This document shows positions 42,651 through 50,335 of a stretch of DNA of 64,000 nucleotides, piece after piece. Source of the stretch: CAVTRI01 sp963737075 (GTDB lineage: Bacteria; Actinomycetota; Acidimicrobiia; Acidimicrobiales; Palsa-688); contig CAVTRI010000001.1 in assembly GCA_963737075.1 (NCBI GenBank), positions 558,001-622,000 of the forward strand, read 5' to 3'. The notes beneath the pieces are model-generated. The model worked only from the letters and a program-made list of their open reading frames with translations, was not told where the DNA came from and made no database searches. How positions within the stretch are numbered: position 1 is the stretch's first letter; each line of letters begins with the position of its first letter. The translations under genes and the position numbers were made by a program.

Positions 42651-43259
42651 ATGACCTCATCGCACCGGATCTACCTCGAGCAGGGAAAGAAGTGGGTGTT
42701 CGCGTGCGCGGTTGACTGGCCGGGCTGGTGCCGACGGGGACAGGGCGAGGAGGCGGCGATCGAAACGCTGTTGGCATACGCGGGGCGCTATCGAGCGGCC
42801 GTCGCCCCAGACTTCGCGGTGGAAGGCGTCGATGTCGTCGGTCGCCTCGACGGCAACGCGACGACCGACTTCGGAGCACCGGCCAGCATCGGGCCTTGGG
42901 ACGAGGAGCCCCTCGTCGGTACACGGGGCGAGCAGCAAATTGCCGCGCTGGAAGCCGCATGGCGGACGTTCGACGAGGTCGTGAAAGGCGCACCGCCGCA
43001 GCTGCGAAAAGGCCCACGGGGTGGCGGCCGCGACAGAGATCAGATCGCCGAGCACGTCCGGGACGCCGAACGAGCCTACGCCCGAAAGCTCGGCGCCCGC
43101 GTCCCGCCTCGGACGCCGTGGCCCGTTCAGCGGGAGGCGATCGTCGCTGCCCTCCGCATCCCCGAGCCGGGGACCAACTGGCCGGTCAGGTACGGGCTCC
43201 GACGCACGGCATGGCACGTCCTCGACCACGCGTGGGAGATCGAGGACCGCAGTCGCTGA
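42651..43259 (+). CDS. DinB-like conserved hypothetical protein
   Basis: About 202 residues. The first third (RIYLEQGKKWVFACAVDWPGWCRRG, EEAAIETLLAYAGRY) resembles an actinobacterial conserved family; the rest has DinB-like helices with His in DQIAEHVRDAERAYARKLG and RTAWHVLDHAWEIEDRS. Start ATG 42651. Function unknown; could be a metal-dependent thiol transferase. Confidence 0.75.
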   Translation: MTSSHRIYLEQGKKWVFACAVDWPGWCRRGQGEEAAIETLLAYAGRYRAAVAPDFAVEGVDVVGRLDGNATTDFGAPASIGPWDEEPLVGTRGEQQIAALEAAWRTFDEVVKGAPPQLRKGPRGGGRDRDQIAEHVRDAERAYARKLGARVPPRTPWPVQREAIVAALRIPEPGTNWPVRYGLRRTAWHVLDHAWEIEDRSR

Positions 43260-43277
43260 TCATGCCATTCTGGAGGC

Positions 43278-43787
43278 GTGCGCACCGTATACGACGCCGC
43301 GGGTGGGGCTGCGGGATTGCTGCGACTGGCCGGCGCGTGGCACGCCCGGGTGATGGCGGACGAGGTCGTAAGCCACGCGTTCAGCCACGGCTTCCATCCC
43401 CAACACACGGAGAGGCTGGCTACGTACTGGGCAGAGGCCCTCGGCGGCCCCAGGACATATTCGGAAACCTACGGCGACGAGACCTCCGTCGTGCGGACCC
43501 ATAGCGGCAACGGGCCGCACGAAGAGATGGACCAACGCGCGATCGCATGTTTCGATCTCGCGCTGGCAGACGTCGGGCTGGCCGACCAGCGACAGCTCCG
43601 GCAGGTGCTGCACGACTACTTCGCGTGGGCGACCACGACCACGATGTCCCGCTATCACCACTCCGCGGACGACGTACCGGACGGTCTGCCCATCCCCCAC
43701 TGGTCGTGGGGCGGTCTGGTGAGCGAAACCGGTCCCGACGACGCTGAGGTCTCGGGGTCTATCGACTCCTCCGACCGACTACGATGA
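43278..43787 (+). CDS. Group II truncated haemoglobin (GlbO type)
   Basis: A 169-residue 2-on-2 globin. AGGAAGLLRLAGAWHARVMADEVVSHAFSHGF forms helices A-C, FSHGFHPQHTERLATYWAEALGG contains the group II Trp/Tyr region, and the proximal His is probably in SGNGPHEEMDQRAIACF. It binds O2 or NO, with likely roles in redox or peroxide protection. Start GTG 43278, 18 nt after the preceding gene. Confidence 0.88.
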   Translation: MRTVYDAAGGAAGLLRLAGAWHARVMADEVVSHAFSHGFHPQHTERLATYWAEALGGPRTYSETYGDETSVVRTHSGNGPHEEMDQRAIACFDLALADVGLADQRQLRQVLHDYFAWATTTTMSRYHHSADDVPDGLPIPHWSWGGLVSETGPDDAEVSGSIDSSDRLR

Positions 43788-43801
43788 TCGGCTGCCGCCA
43801 C

Positions 43802-43874
43802 GGCCCCATCGTCTAGCGGCCTAGGACATCACCCTCTCAAGGTGGAGGCACGGGTTCAAATCCCGTTGGGGCTG
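43802..43874 (+). tRNA. tRNA-Glu (CTC anticodon)
   Basis: A 73-nt cloverleaf: acceptor GGCCCCA pairs with TGGGGCT (one G-T end pair), the anticodon stem TCACC/GGTGG encloses loop CTCTCAA (anticodon CTC, codon GAG), the T-arm is ACGGG-TTCAAAT-CCCGT, and the discriminator is G. A mobile-element remnant starts directly at its 3' end. Confidence 0.92.
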
Positions 43875-44122
43875 CTGGGTTTTTCGCCCCGATCCTCAAC
43901 CTGGTGCCATCTCGGTGCCATGGTCGTGTTCTCTCGCGGGGTGACCAGCTCAAGGTGGTCAACCTTGATGCAGAGACGGTTGCGGCACAGATGGTCGATC
44001 TGCAGGCCAGCCGGGATCGACCCGTAGGCATCCTCCCACGCCAGGCGGCTGGCGGTCGTCGTCGTGTTGCCGACCCGGACCACCCCGCAGCCCTTGTTGT
44101 TCACGACGCCCGCCCATTCCAC
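43875..44122 (-). pseudogene. HNH endonuclease remnant abutting tRNA-Glu
   Basis: The frame reads VEWAGVVNNKGCGVVRVGNT ... SIPAGLQIDHLCRNRLCIKV ... DHLELVTPRENT, the HNH_3-type nuclease core (His in IDHLC, Asn and His in RLCIKVDHL). The N-terminus lies in another frame after a TGA, and the C-terminus passes through MAPRWHQVEDRGEK into the tRNA. The repeated TGGCACC-type motif there resembles integrase tails. A phage or ICE remnant. Confidence 0.65.
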
Positions 44123-44187
44123 GCACGGCGGATAGTTCGGTCACTGCTGATATCCGTGCCGCTATCTGTCACCGGACGGCCTACGGG

Positions 44188-44223
44188 TTTGGTGTTGCAT
44201 GTCTACCGATTTGGTGTTACAAT
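44188..44223 (+). promoter_or_regulatory. Promoter with 12-bp direct repeats
   Basis: TTGCAT (44195-44200), a 17-bp spacer and TACAAT (44218-44223) form a good sigma-70 promoter for the small gene at 44232. TTTGGTGTTGCA and TTTGGTGTTACA are direct repeats 23 bp apart, one covering the -35 box and the other running into the -10 box, so they may be a regulator-binding pair. Confidence 0.65.
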
Positions 44224-44231
44224 GGGGGGAC

Positions 44232-44423
44232 ATGGCAGACGAACCGACCATCGCCGACCTCATGACGGAGCTGAAGACGATCAGGCTTGAACAGCGGGCC
44301 AGTTTCGCCGAGCTGAAGGCAGATCTGGCCACGTTGCGTCTGGACACCATCACCCAGCTGACAACCGTGTTCGACGAGCTAGCCGCCTTCCGCGCCGAGT
44401 ACAACGACCACACCCACGGATGA
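44232..44423 (+). CDS. Small coiled-coil protein
   Basis: A 63-residue acidic/heptad-like protein (DEPTIADLMTELKTIRLEQRAS-type sequence, then LKADLATLRLDTITQLTTVF), probably a helical dimer. ATG 44232 follows GGGGGGAC and a clear promoter. Its stop overlaps the next start (ATGA). Typical of small phage/ICE accessory proteins; function unknown. Confidence 0.65.
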   Translation: MADEPTIADLMTELKTIRLEQRASFAELKADLATLRLDTITQLTTVFDELAAFRAEYNDHTHG

Positions 44424-44608
44424 GCACGGCCGAGCAGCAGCGCCGCTGGCGGGCCGCCCACGGCGCCACCACTGGGGCGCCGGGCCGTCCGGTGGCCGAG
44501 CCGTGCGGCACGCTGGCCGCCTACCGGCGGCATCTCCGCCGGAGTGAGGCACCGTGCGCGGCGTGCCGGGCCGCGAACGCCGAGCACAGCCGGCGCCACC
44601 GGGTCTGA
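44420..44608 (+). CDS. Small Cys/Arg-rich protein of phage/ICE type
   Basis: A 62-residue basic protein ending GTLAAYRRHLRRSEAPCAAC ... RAANAEHSRRHRV. The pattern GT-AAYRRHLRR-E-PC-AC-AAN is common in small proteins of actinobacterial phages and integrative elements, possibly a zinc-knuckle. It overlaps the coiled-coil gene by ATGA. Function unknown. Confidence 0.65.
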   Translation: MSTAEQQRRWRAAHGATTGAPGRPVAEPCGTLAAYRRHLRRSEAPCAACRAANAEHSRRHRV

Positions 44609-44674
44609 GTTGCGCATAAACGGCATTAAGCAAGTGGATGGACCCTTCATAACGTGCCCCAGAGTCGGCCGGGG

Positions 44675-44932
44675 TCACGGCTGGCCTCTCACTTTGTCTT
44701 CGTCACGTCGAGCGCCTCCGGCGGCGGCGATGAGGTCGGTTCCCCATTCCTCGGCCACGTCGGGGTAAACGATGAGCGACAGGGGGTCTTCGGCGCCGTG
44801 GTTCCATTTGCCGGTGAGGTCGACGCCGACGAGGCCGCGCGGCGGTGGCGGCTCGACGGCGACGAGGGATCGGGTATAGGCGCCGGACGCAAGAAACGTC
44901 ACGCCCGGGCGCGGCACCCACGGTTTGCCCAT
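44675..44932 (-). CDS. Hypothetical protein of the tRNA-Glu element
   Basis: An 85-residue protein (GVTFLASGAYTRSLVAVEPP ... GLVGVDLTGKWNHGAEDPLS ... VYPDVAEEWGTDLIAAAGG) with strong GC3 coding bias, start ATG 44932. Family not recognised. A further possible ORF from ATG 45077 (TECVDCEHDLVVETEAALA, a CxxC protein) overlaps in another frame and may be its upstream partner. Confidence 0.5.
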   Translation of the reverse strand: MGKPWVPRPGVTFLASGAYTRSLVAVEPPPPRGLVGVDLTGKWNHGAEDPLSLIVYPDVAEEWGTDLIAAAGGARRDEDKVRGQP

Positions 44933-45048
44933 GCCGGGGCCTTCCGGTTCGGAGCCTTCCGGTGGCCCATAGGCGCTCCGGTATCAGCGTTCGGGGTCTT
45001 AGCGCGTCGTCCTCGGTCGCTAGCGCGGCCTCCGTTTCGACCACCAGG

Positions 45049-45270
45049 TCATGCTCGCAATCGACGCACTCGGTCATGCGCGGGGTGGCGGTTAGGGACC
45101 TTTGGCAACCGGCCGGACCGGATGAGCCGGTACACCGTTCGCTCCGAGACGTCCAGGCGTTGTGCCACCTGGTCGACGGTGTACGCGCCGGGGCCGCCGG
45201 CCGCGGCCACTTGGTCACGAGACGAGTCAGGCTCTTCGTCACGGCTTGGGAGACGGCCTGCTGATGGCAT
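45049..45270 (-). CDS. Excisionase-like helix-turn-helix protein
   Basis: A 73-residue protein with a MerR/Xis-type HTH: AYTVDQVAQRLDVSERTVYRLIRSGRLPKVPN. It lacks the usual final wing residues, possibly because of a frame change near 45080. Proteins like this direct excision of integrated elements or act as small regulators. The position beside tRNA-Glu and an HNH remnant fits an element remnant. Confidence 0.7.
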   Translation of the reverse strand: MPSAGRLPSRDEEPDSSRDQVAAAGGPGAYTVDQVAQRLDVSERTVYRLIRSGRLPKVPNRHPAHDRVRRLRA

Positions 45271-45367
45271 CCTCGAGCGGGCCGCGGCTCATGCCGACGG
45301 TCGCAGAAGTGCTCGGGCGGCCTCGCGTTGCGCTTCAATCTCGGCGCAGAGTGTCGCCGAGCGATCC

Positions 45368-46069
45368 TCAGCTCGGCCGGGCTTCTCCGAAGATGAACCA
45401 GCGCGTGGCATCGAGCCGTGCTGTCCAACCTTCCTCGCGAAGAAGTGATTGCAATTCGTCGGGCTCGTACATGACTTTGACGACCCGGTACTGACTCCCG
45501 TCGTACAAGCGGCGTACTTGCAGATCCCGACCGTACTGGATGACGAAGGGGTCCTTAATTTCGCCCATAGGAGCCGGGTCGTTGCGGTTGTCAATGAGGA
45601 ACGCTCGACCTCCCGGGACGAGGCAGGAGCGCACCAACGACCAGAAGCCGGCAAATCGTGTCCGGGGCACATGAGAGAGCCAGAACGAGAAGAACACAAC
45701 GTCGTAAGTCCGCCGTGGCTGCCAGGTGAACAGATCGGCGACCACGTACTCGACGTCGTCTCGCTCGACTCGCTTGCGGTTCAGCTCCAGAGTCTCGGGC
45801 GAAGCGTCAACGACCGTCAGATGGTTAGCACTGCTCGCAAGACGCTTCGTCCACCATCCGGTTCCCCCCGCCAATTCCAGGACGTCACCCCTGGCGGCGA
45901 AAGCCTCAAGCGCAGCCGCAACGTGGTCAACTTGTTGTTGCCACTCATCGCCCAGCTCCGGACCTCGGTCGTAGCGCTCTTGGCGCCGCCACCACTCGTC
46001 GTACTCCGGCGCACGCGCCCTATAGAAAGCTCGCTGCTCGGCGAGGACTCCGTCGTCGGCCACGGGCAT
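45368..46069 (-). CDS. SAM-dependent class I methyltransferase
   Basis: A 233-residue methyltransferase: motif I DVLELAGGTGWWTKRLA, acidic residue in LTVVDASPETL, then DVEYVVADLFTW and YDVVFFSFWLSHVPRTRF. The GWWT variant of motif I and the C-terminal EARPS end are seen in a common actinobacterial family with unknown substrate. Start ATG 46069, 6 nt after the HD-GYP gene stop, so possibly co-transcribed. Confidence 0.88.
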   Translation of the reverse strand: MPVADDGVLAEQRAFYRARAPEYDEWWRRQERYDRGPELGDEWQQQVDHVAAALEAFAARGDVLELAGGTGWWTKRLASSANHLTVVDASPETLELNRKRVERDDVEYVVADLFTWQPRRTYDVVFFSFWLSHVPRTRFAGFWSLVRSCLVPGGRAFLIDNRNDPAPMGEIKDPFVIQYGRDLQVRRLYDGSQYRVVKVMYEPDELQSLLREEGWTARLDATRWFIFGEARPS

Positions 46070-46075
46070 AGTCTC

Positions 46076-47743
46076 TCATGAGCCGGTCGCCGATGGATCT
46101 TCGCCAGCGGTGATGAGTCCATGTTTCGCGGCGAACAGGCTGGCCATGGCCCGGTTGGTTACGCCGAGCTTGGTGTAGATGTGCTCGACATGGCTGCCGG
46201 CGGTCTTGGTGGAAATGGTCAGGCGGGCGGCTATCTGCTTGTTCGAGAGACCTCGAGCGAGAAGCCGGAGGATATCGACTTCTCGGGCGGTGAGACCGGC
46301 GGGCCAGGTACGACGCTTGCGGGCCCGATAGCCGGCTGCGCCGAGAACGGCGGCGACGGCGTCGCCGTCGAGGCGGCCGGCGCGCACTTCGTCTTGAACC
46401 TCGGACGCTGCCTGTACCGGTGCGAGCTCAGGCCGATGCGGCCGCGGCTCCATCCGGGCGTGATAGCTGTCAGCCGCCGCTAGGAGCCGTCCTGCTGGTG
46501 TGATGTCTTCGCCGGTGAGCCCCCTTGGATACCCGGACCCGTCCAGTCGTTCGTGGTGTTGGACAGCGACGGCCGCAAGGGAGGCGAGACCCGTTGACGA
46601 CGCCAGCATCCGCTCGGTGAAGTAGGCGTGGAGCCGGACTCGCTCCAGCTCCACCGGGTTGAGGGCGCCTTGCTTGTCCCAGATCGTGTTCGAAATTCCT
46701 AGGTGGCCCAGGTCGTGCAGCAATGCGGCGTGCCGAGCCTGCGTGACTTCGTGCCCGGAGAAACCGAACGCCCGCGCTGCGGAGGTGACCAGGGCGGCCA
46801 CTCCTCTGCTGTGCCCGATCGTGTAGGGAGATTTCACGTCGGCGAAGTCGGCGACGGCTTCTATGGCGGCGTCGAGTTCGCGGTCTGACAGGCAGTAGTG
46901 GGATGCCATGGCCGTGGCAATGACCGTTTCCCACGCCGGGGTCGTATCGATCTCCGCGAACAGGTCTGAAGCTGCGCTCGCGAAGAAGTCGACCAAGTCA
47001 GGGTCGAATTGGGTCCCCGCCCGTTCCCGGGCTACCGCCACTGCGGCGTCCACGCCGCCGAGGCGGTAGAAGACGTCCACGACATCGGCCAGATTCACCA
47101 GCCGCGATGGGATCAGGATGTCTTCGCCCTTCAGGCCCTTTGGGATGCCCCGTCCGTCCCAGCGCTCGAAGCTCTGCTCCACGGTGTCGCGGACGAGTTG
47201 GCGGAGGCCGACCTGTGCCATCAGGTCGTCCGACGCCCGCCAATGATTCTCGAGCATTGATTCTGCGGCTTGGCGTCCCGAACCGAGGAACGAGGGCAGG
47301 ACACCCATTTTCTGGTGAATTGGTCGGCTCCCGCCCAGGTGTCGCATCATAAACACGCGTCCAGACAGTGGGCTGTGAAAGTCAGTTAGGCGGAAGTCTC
47401 CCTTCAGCACCGCCTCATCGCCGAACCACTTGGCCTGCTCATAGTCATCGATATGGCAGCCGACCCACGCCACCAGTGAAGCGAAGTACACCGCTTCATG
47501 GTCGTCCTGATCGAGGCCCATACGCTCTGCAAGGTTGAGCGCAATCAGGCATGCCCGCAGCATGTGCTCCATTGGCTGGCCCATGCCCAGATCGGCGCCC
47601 AACGACAGCACACCCAATAGCTCGGCCAATCTCACGGCCGACGTCTCCTCTGGGTGCGACGCCCCCTCAACATGGAGCCCCTTCACGGCCACCAACTCTA
47701 GCTCAGCGCCCCGCGCGTGTCCGCTCGCGCCCAGATTGCACAT
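46076..47743 (-). CDS. HD-GYP domain protein with C-terminal LuxR-type HTH
   Basis: About 555 residues. The N-terminal half resembles a degenerate HD-GYP (RACLIALNLAERMGLDQDDH ... QSFERWDGRGIPKGLKGEDI). The second half is a canonical HD-GYP (HAALLHDLGHLGISNTIWDK; HHERLDGSGYPRGL), a cyclic-di-GMP phosphodiesterase motif set. The last 65 residues are a LuxR/NarL HTH (LTAREVDILRLLARGLSNKQ ... LTISTKTAGSHVEHIYTKLG). It could act as a c-di-GMP- or metabolite-responsive transcription factor. The start is placed at ATG 47743 (GTG codons just downstream are possible); the longer frame overlaps the divergent gene. Confidence 0.85.
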   Translation of the reverse strand: MCNLGASGHARGAELELVAVKGLHVEGASHPEETSAVRLAELLGVLSLGADLGMGQPMEHMLRACLIALNLAERMGLDQDDHEAVYFASLVAWVGCHIDDYEQAKWFGDEAVLKGDFRLTDFHSPLSGRVFMMRHLGGSRPIHQKMGVLPSFLGSGRQAAESMLENHWRASDDLMAQVGLRQLVRDTVEQSFERWDGRGIPKGLKGEDILIPSRLVNLADVVDVFYRLGGVDAAVAVARERAGTQFDPDLVDFFASAASDLFAEIDTTPAWETVIATAMASHYCLSDRELDAAIEAVADFADVKSPYTIGHSRGVAALVTSAARAFGFSGHEVTQARHAALLHDLGHLGISNTIWDKQGALNPVELERVRLHAYFTERMLASSTGLASLAAVAVQHHERLDGSGYPRGLTGEDITPAGRLLAAADSYHARMEPRPHRPELAPVQAASEVQDEVRAGRLDGDAVAAVLGAAGYRARKRRTWPAGLTAREVDILRLLARGLSNKQIAARLTISTKTAGSHVEHIYTKLGVTNRAMASLFAAKHGLITAGEDPSATGS

Positions 47744-47820
47744 TTTGTCCGCTCGGGCGGGACCAAAGATCGGGTACTTGCCCGATGCCGGCGTAGGTGT
47801 CGCCGCCTTAAAACAACGGC

Positions 47821-48234
47821 ATGGACATGACGGAAACGCCGCCTTCGGCGCCCCATTTCGCGGTTGCTGGTTCGTTGTTGGAGGCGCTGGCTGCCGGCAA
47901 CTTCGAAGGCGTCGCGGCTGTGCTCGACGACGACGCTTCGCTGGCCGCTTTGCTCCCGAGGGGCTTTCGGCAGTGGCGCGGCGCCACCGAGATTGCCGCT
48001 GTCTTCGAGGGATGGTTTGGCGACGTCGAGCAGTGTGAGCTGATCGACGCATCCCTGGGCCAGATCGGATCCCGACTCCAGCTGCGCTGGCAGCTGAGAT
48101 TGCGCGGGACTCGCCTCGGCAACAAGACCCTCATAGTCGAACAGCACGCGTACTGCGACACCGGATCGACCGGTCGTATCCAGAACATGGCCTTGCTTTG
48201 CTCGGGCTTTTGCACAGAGCACTTCGATGGCTGA
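47821..48234 (+). CDS. SnoaL/NTF2-like protein
   Basis: A 137-residue NTF2-fold protein (AVAGSLLEALAAGNFEGVAAVLDDDASLAALLPRG-type start; QWRGATEIAAVFEGWFGD), as in SnoaL-like isomerases/hydratases. The final codons overlap the start of the P450 (ATGGCTGA), which indicates a shared pathway. Substrate unknown. Confidence 0.82.
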   Translation: MDMTETPPSAPHFAVAGSLLEALAAGNFEGVAAVLDDDASLAALLPRGFRQWRGATEIAAVFEGWFGDVEQCELIDASLGQIGSRLQLRWQLRLRGTRLGNKTLIVEQHAYCDTGSTGRIQNMALLCSGFCTEHFDG

Positions 48235-49480
48235 GTCAGCCACTGGCTGGGGCGCCTGGACCGGAAGCACCCAGAACGATCCGTATCCCCTGTTCGAGTC
48301 GATGCGAGCCGAGTGCCCGGTGCATCAGGTTCGGTTGGCCGATGGCCACGACGCCTGGTTGGTCCTCGGCCACGCCGCCGCGCGCCAGGCCCTTAAGGAC
48401 CAGCGGATCTCGAAAGACATGGTGGCCGCGCTCGACCAGGATCCCGACGTGGTGGACGCCGGCCTACCGGGACCGGCCTTCGCTCGCCACATGCTCGCGG
48501 TCGATCCGCCCGACCACACCCGGCTGCGCCGGCTGGTGTCAAGGGCGTTCGCACCGACGCGGGTCGCTGCGCTCGGCCTGTCGATCGAACGCATAGCCGA
48601 AGAACTGCTCGACGAGCTCGAAACGGCCGGTCCCGACGTGGTGGTAGATCTGATCGAGGGTTACGCCCACCCGTTGCCGTTCCGGGTCATCTGCGAGCTT
48701 CTTGGTGTTCCCGAGGAGGATCGCAGTGTCCTGCATCAATCGTTCCGCACGCTGTTCCAGCCGTGGAGCGGATCACCGCCGCCCGAGGCGGTGGCCGCGT
48801 CCGACACGATCGTCGCCTCCTTGGGGCGTCTCGTCGCGGACCATCGTGAGCGCCACCAAGACGACCTCGTCGGCGTGTTGGTTACCGCCAGCGAAGACGA
48901 CGACCGGCTCAATGAGCAGGAGCTGCTCTCCAGCCTGTTCCAACTGATCGTCGCCGGTCACGACACGACGACGAGCCTGATCGGCAACGGGGTCGTCGAC
49001 CTCCTCGAACACCCCGAACAGCTCCGACTGCTGCGACGGGAGCCGGACCGGATGCCAGCCGCGGTCGAGGAGCTCATCCGCTACTCGGCCCCGGTCCCTC
49101 ATGCCACCTTCCGGGTCACGACCGAACCTGTGGAGCTCGATGGCGTGCGGATTCCCGGGGGCAAGCAGGTGTTGGTGTGCCTGGGCTCCGCCAATCGGGA
49201 TCCAGGTATCATCGAAGCCCCAGCGGTGCTCGACATCGGCCGGGAGCCCCACCCTCACCTCGGGTTCGGGCACGGCATCCACTTCTGCCTGGGTGCCCCC
49301 CTGGCCCGGCTGGAAGCCCGCATCGCTTTCAGCTCGCTGCTCACGCGGTTCCCGCAGCTCTGTCTGGCGGTGAGGCGCAGTGAGGTGCGGTGGACGCACG
49401 GCGACGGGCTCGTGCTGCGGGGCTTGGAGGAACTCCCCGTTCGCCTTCGTGCACCGACGGGGCCGGACACCGGCGATTGA
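48227..49480 (+). CDS. Cytochrome P450
   Basis: A 417-residue bacterial P450 of CYP107-like architecture. The I-helix motif is LIVAGHDTTTSLIG, ExxR is in AAVEELIRYSAPVP, and the haem Cys is in FGHGIHFCLGAPLARLEAR. It overlaps the NTF2-like gene, so the two are translationally coupled. CYP107 relatives oxidise macrolides, steroids or small terpenes. Redox partners are not encoded nearby. Confidence 0.95.
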   Translation: MAESATGWGAWTGSTQNDPYPLFESMRAECPVHQVRLADGHDAWLVLGHAAARQALKDQRISKDMVAALDQDPDVVDAGLPGPAFARHMLAVDPPDHTRLRRLVSRAFAPTRVAALGLSIERIAEELLDELETAGPDVVVDLIEGYAHPLPFRVICELLGVPEEDRSVLHQSFRTLFQPWSGSPPPEAVAASDTIVASLGRLVADHRERHQDDLVGVLVTASEDDDRLNEQELLSSLFQLIVAGHDTTTSLIGNGVVDLLEHPEQLRLLRREPDRMPAAVEELIRYSAPVPHATFRVTTEPVELDGVRIPGGKQVLVCLGSANRDPGIIEAPAVLDIGREPHPHLGFGHGIHFCLGAPLARLEARIAFSSLLTRFPQLCLAVRRSEVRWTHGDGLVLRGLEELPVRLRAPTGPDTGD

Positions 49481-49521
49481 ACCGCCGACCTGACTGACTA
49501 GACAGAAAAGGAGTCGCTCCC

Positions 49522-50082
49522 ATGACCGTGACAACCAAGCCCATCGACAACGGTGTGAACACCGAAGCCCTCATGGCCGCACGCGACAGCCTGAGCGACG
49601 CCCCCGAGGCCGGGGAGTTCACTTGGCGCGTCAGCAACTGCTGGATGAACGGCACCTACAGCCGTTCTACGGTCGAAGGTTTCTCTGGCCTCGGACAGGA
49701 ACACTCTCACCGGCAGGTGTTCACGGTTGACACCGATCACCCCGAGTGCTTCGCGTCCGAGGACCGAGGTGCGACACCGGTTGAGCTTGTCCTGGCTGCG
49801 CTGGCCGGATGCCTGACCGCCGGCGTCGCCGCGGTCGCCCAGAACCGGGGGATCCAGCTCAAGTCGGCCACATCTACGCTCGAGGGCCAGATGAACGTAC
49901 TCGGCATCCTGGGTGGCGACCCTGACATTCGCAACGGGTTCAGTGTCATAAACGTGCACTTTGACGTCGACGCCGAGGCCTCTGCCGATGAGATCGAGGC
50001 GCTCGTCGCCCAATCCCAGAAGCGCTCAGCGGTCTTCGACATCATCACCAACCCCACGAACGTTTCCGTTCGGGTCGGCTGA
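49522..50082 (+). CDS. OsmC-family protein
   Basis: A 186-residue OsmC/Ohr-like protein. The peroxidatic Cys pair of the family is represented by one Cys in ALAGCLTAGVAAVAQNRGI; the other in HPECFASEDRGATPVELVL is displaced, as in the OsmC/YhfA branch. It could reduce organic peroxides. Start ATG 49522 after AAAAGGAG. It lies between a P450 and a truncated flavin monooxygenase gene. Confidence 0.88.
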   Translation: MTVTTKPIDNGVNTEALMAARDSLSDAPEAGEFTWRVSNCWMNGTYSRSTVEGFSGLGQEHSHRQVFTVDTDHPECFASEDRGATPVELVLAALAGCLTAGVAAVAQNRGIQLKSATSTLEGQMNVLGILGGDPDIRNGFSVINVHFDVDAEASADEIEALVAQSQKRSAVFDIITNPTNVSVRVG

Positions 50083-50097
50083 GCGGACGCAGTACCG

Positions 50098-50335
50098 ATG
50101 ACGAACACCACGAGCGTGGTCATCGGGGCAGGGCATTCGGGGCTTGCAATGAGTCGCCGGCTCACTGAACGCTCCTTCGATCACATCGTCCTCGAGCGGG
50201 GGGAGGTGGCGAACTCCTGGCGAAATGAGCGCTGGGACTCGCTGCGCCTACTACACCGGCAAACTTGCCGACCACCTCCGCGAGCACCTCAGCGCACAGG
50301 TACCTCGACGGGAGGAGCAAATACCGCCTCCCGTC
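50098..50335 (+). pseudogene. Flavin-containing monooxygenase, N-terminal fragment cut by IS
   Basis: ATG 50098 gives NTTSVVIGAGHSGLAMSRRL (FAD-binding GxGxxG) and IVLERGEVANSWRNERWDSL as in FMO/BVMO-type proteins. After SLRLL the frame loses family similarity, and an IS3-family element begins at 50336. The remaining about 300 residues are absent, so the gene is inactive. Sequence 50250-50335 is of unclear origin, so a deletion probably accompanied or preceded the insertion. Confidence 0.75.
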
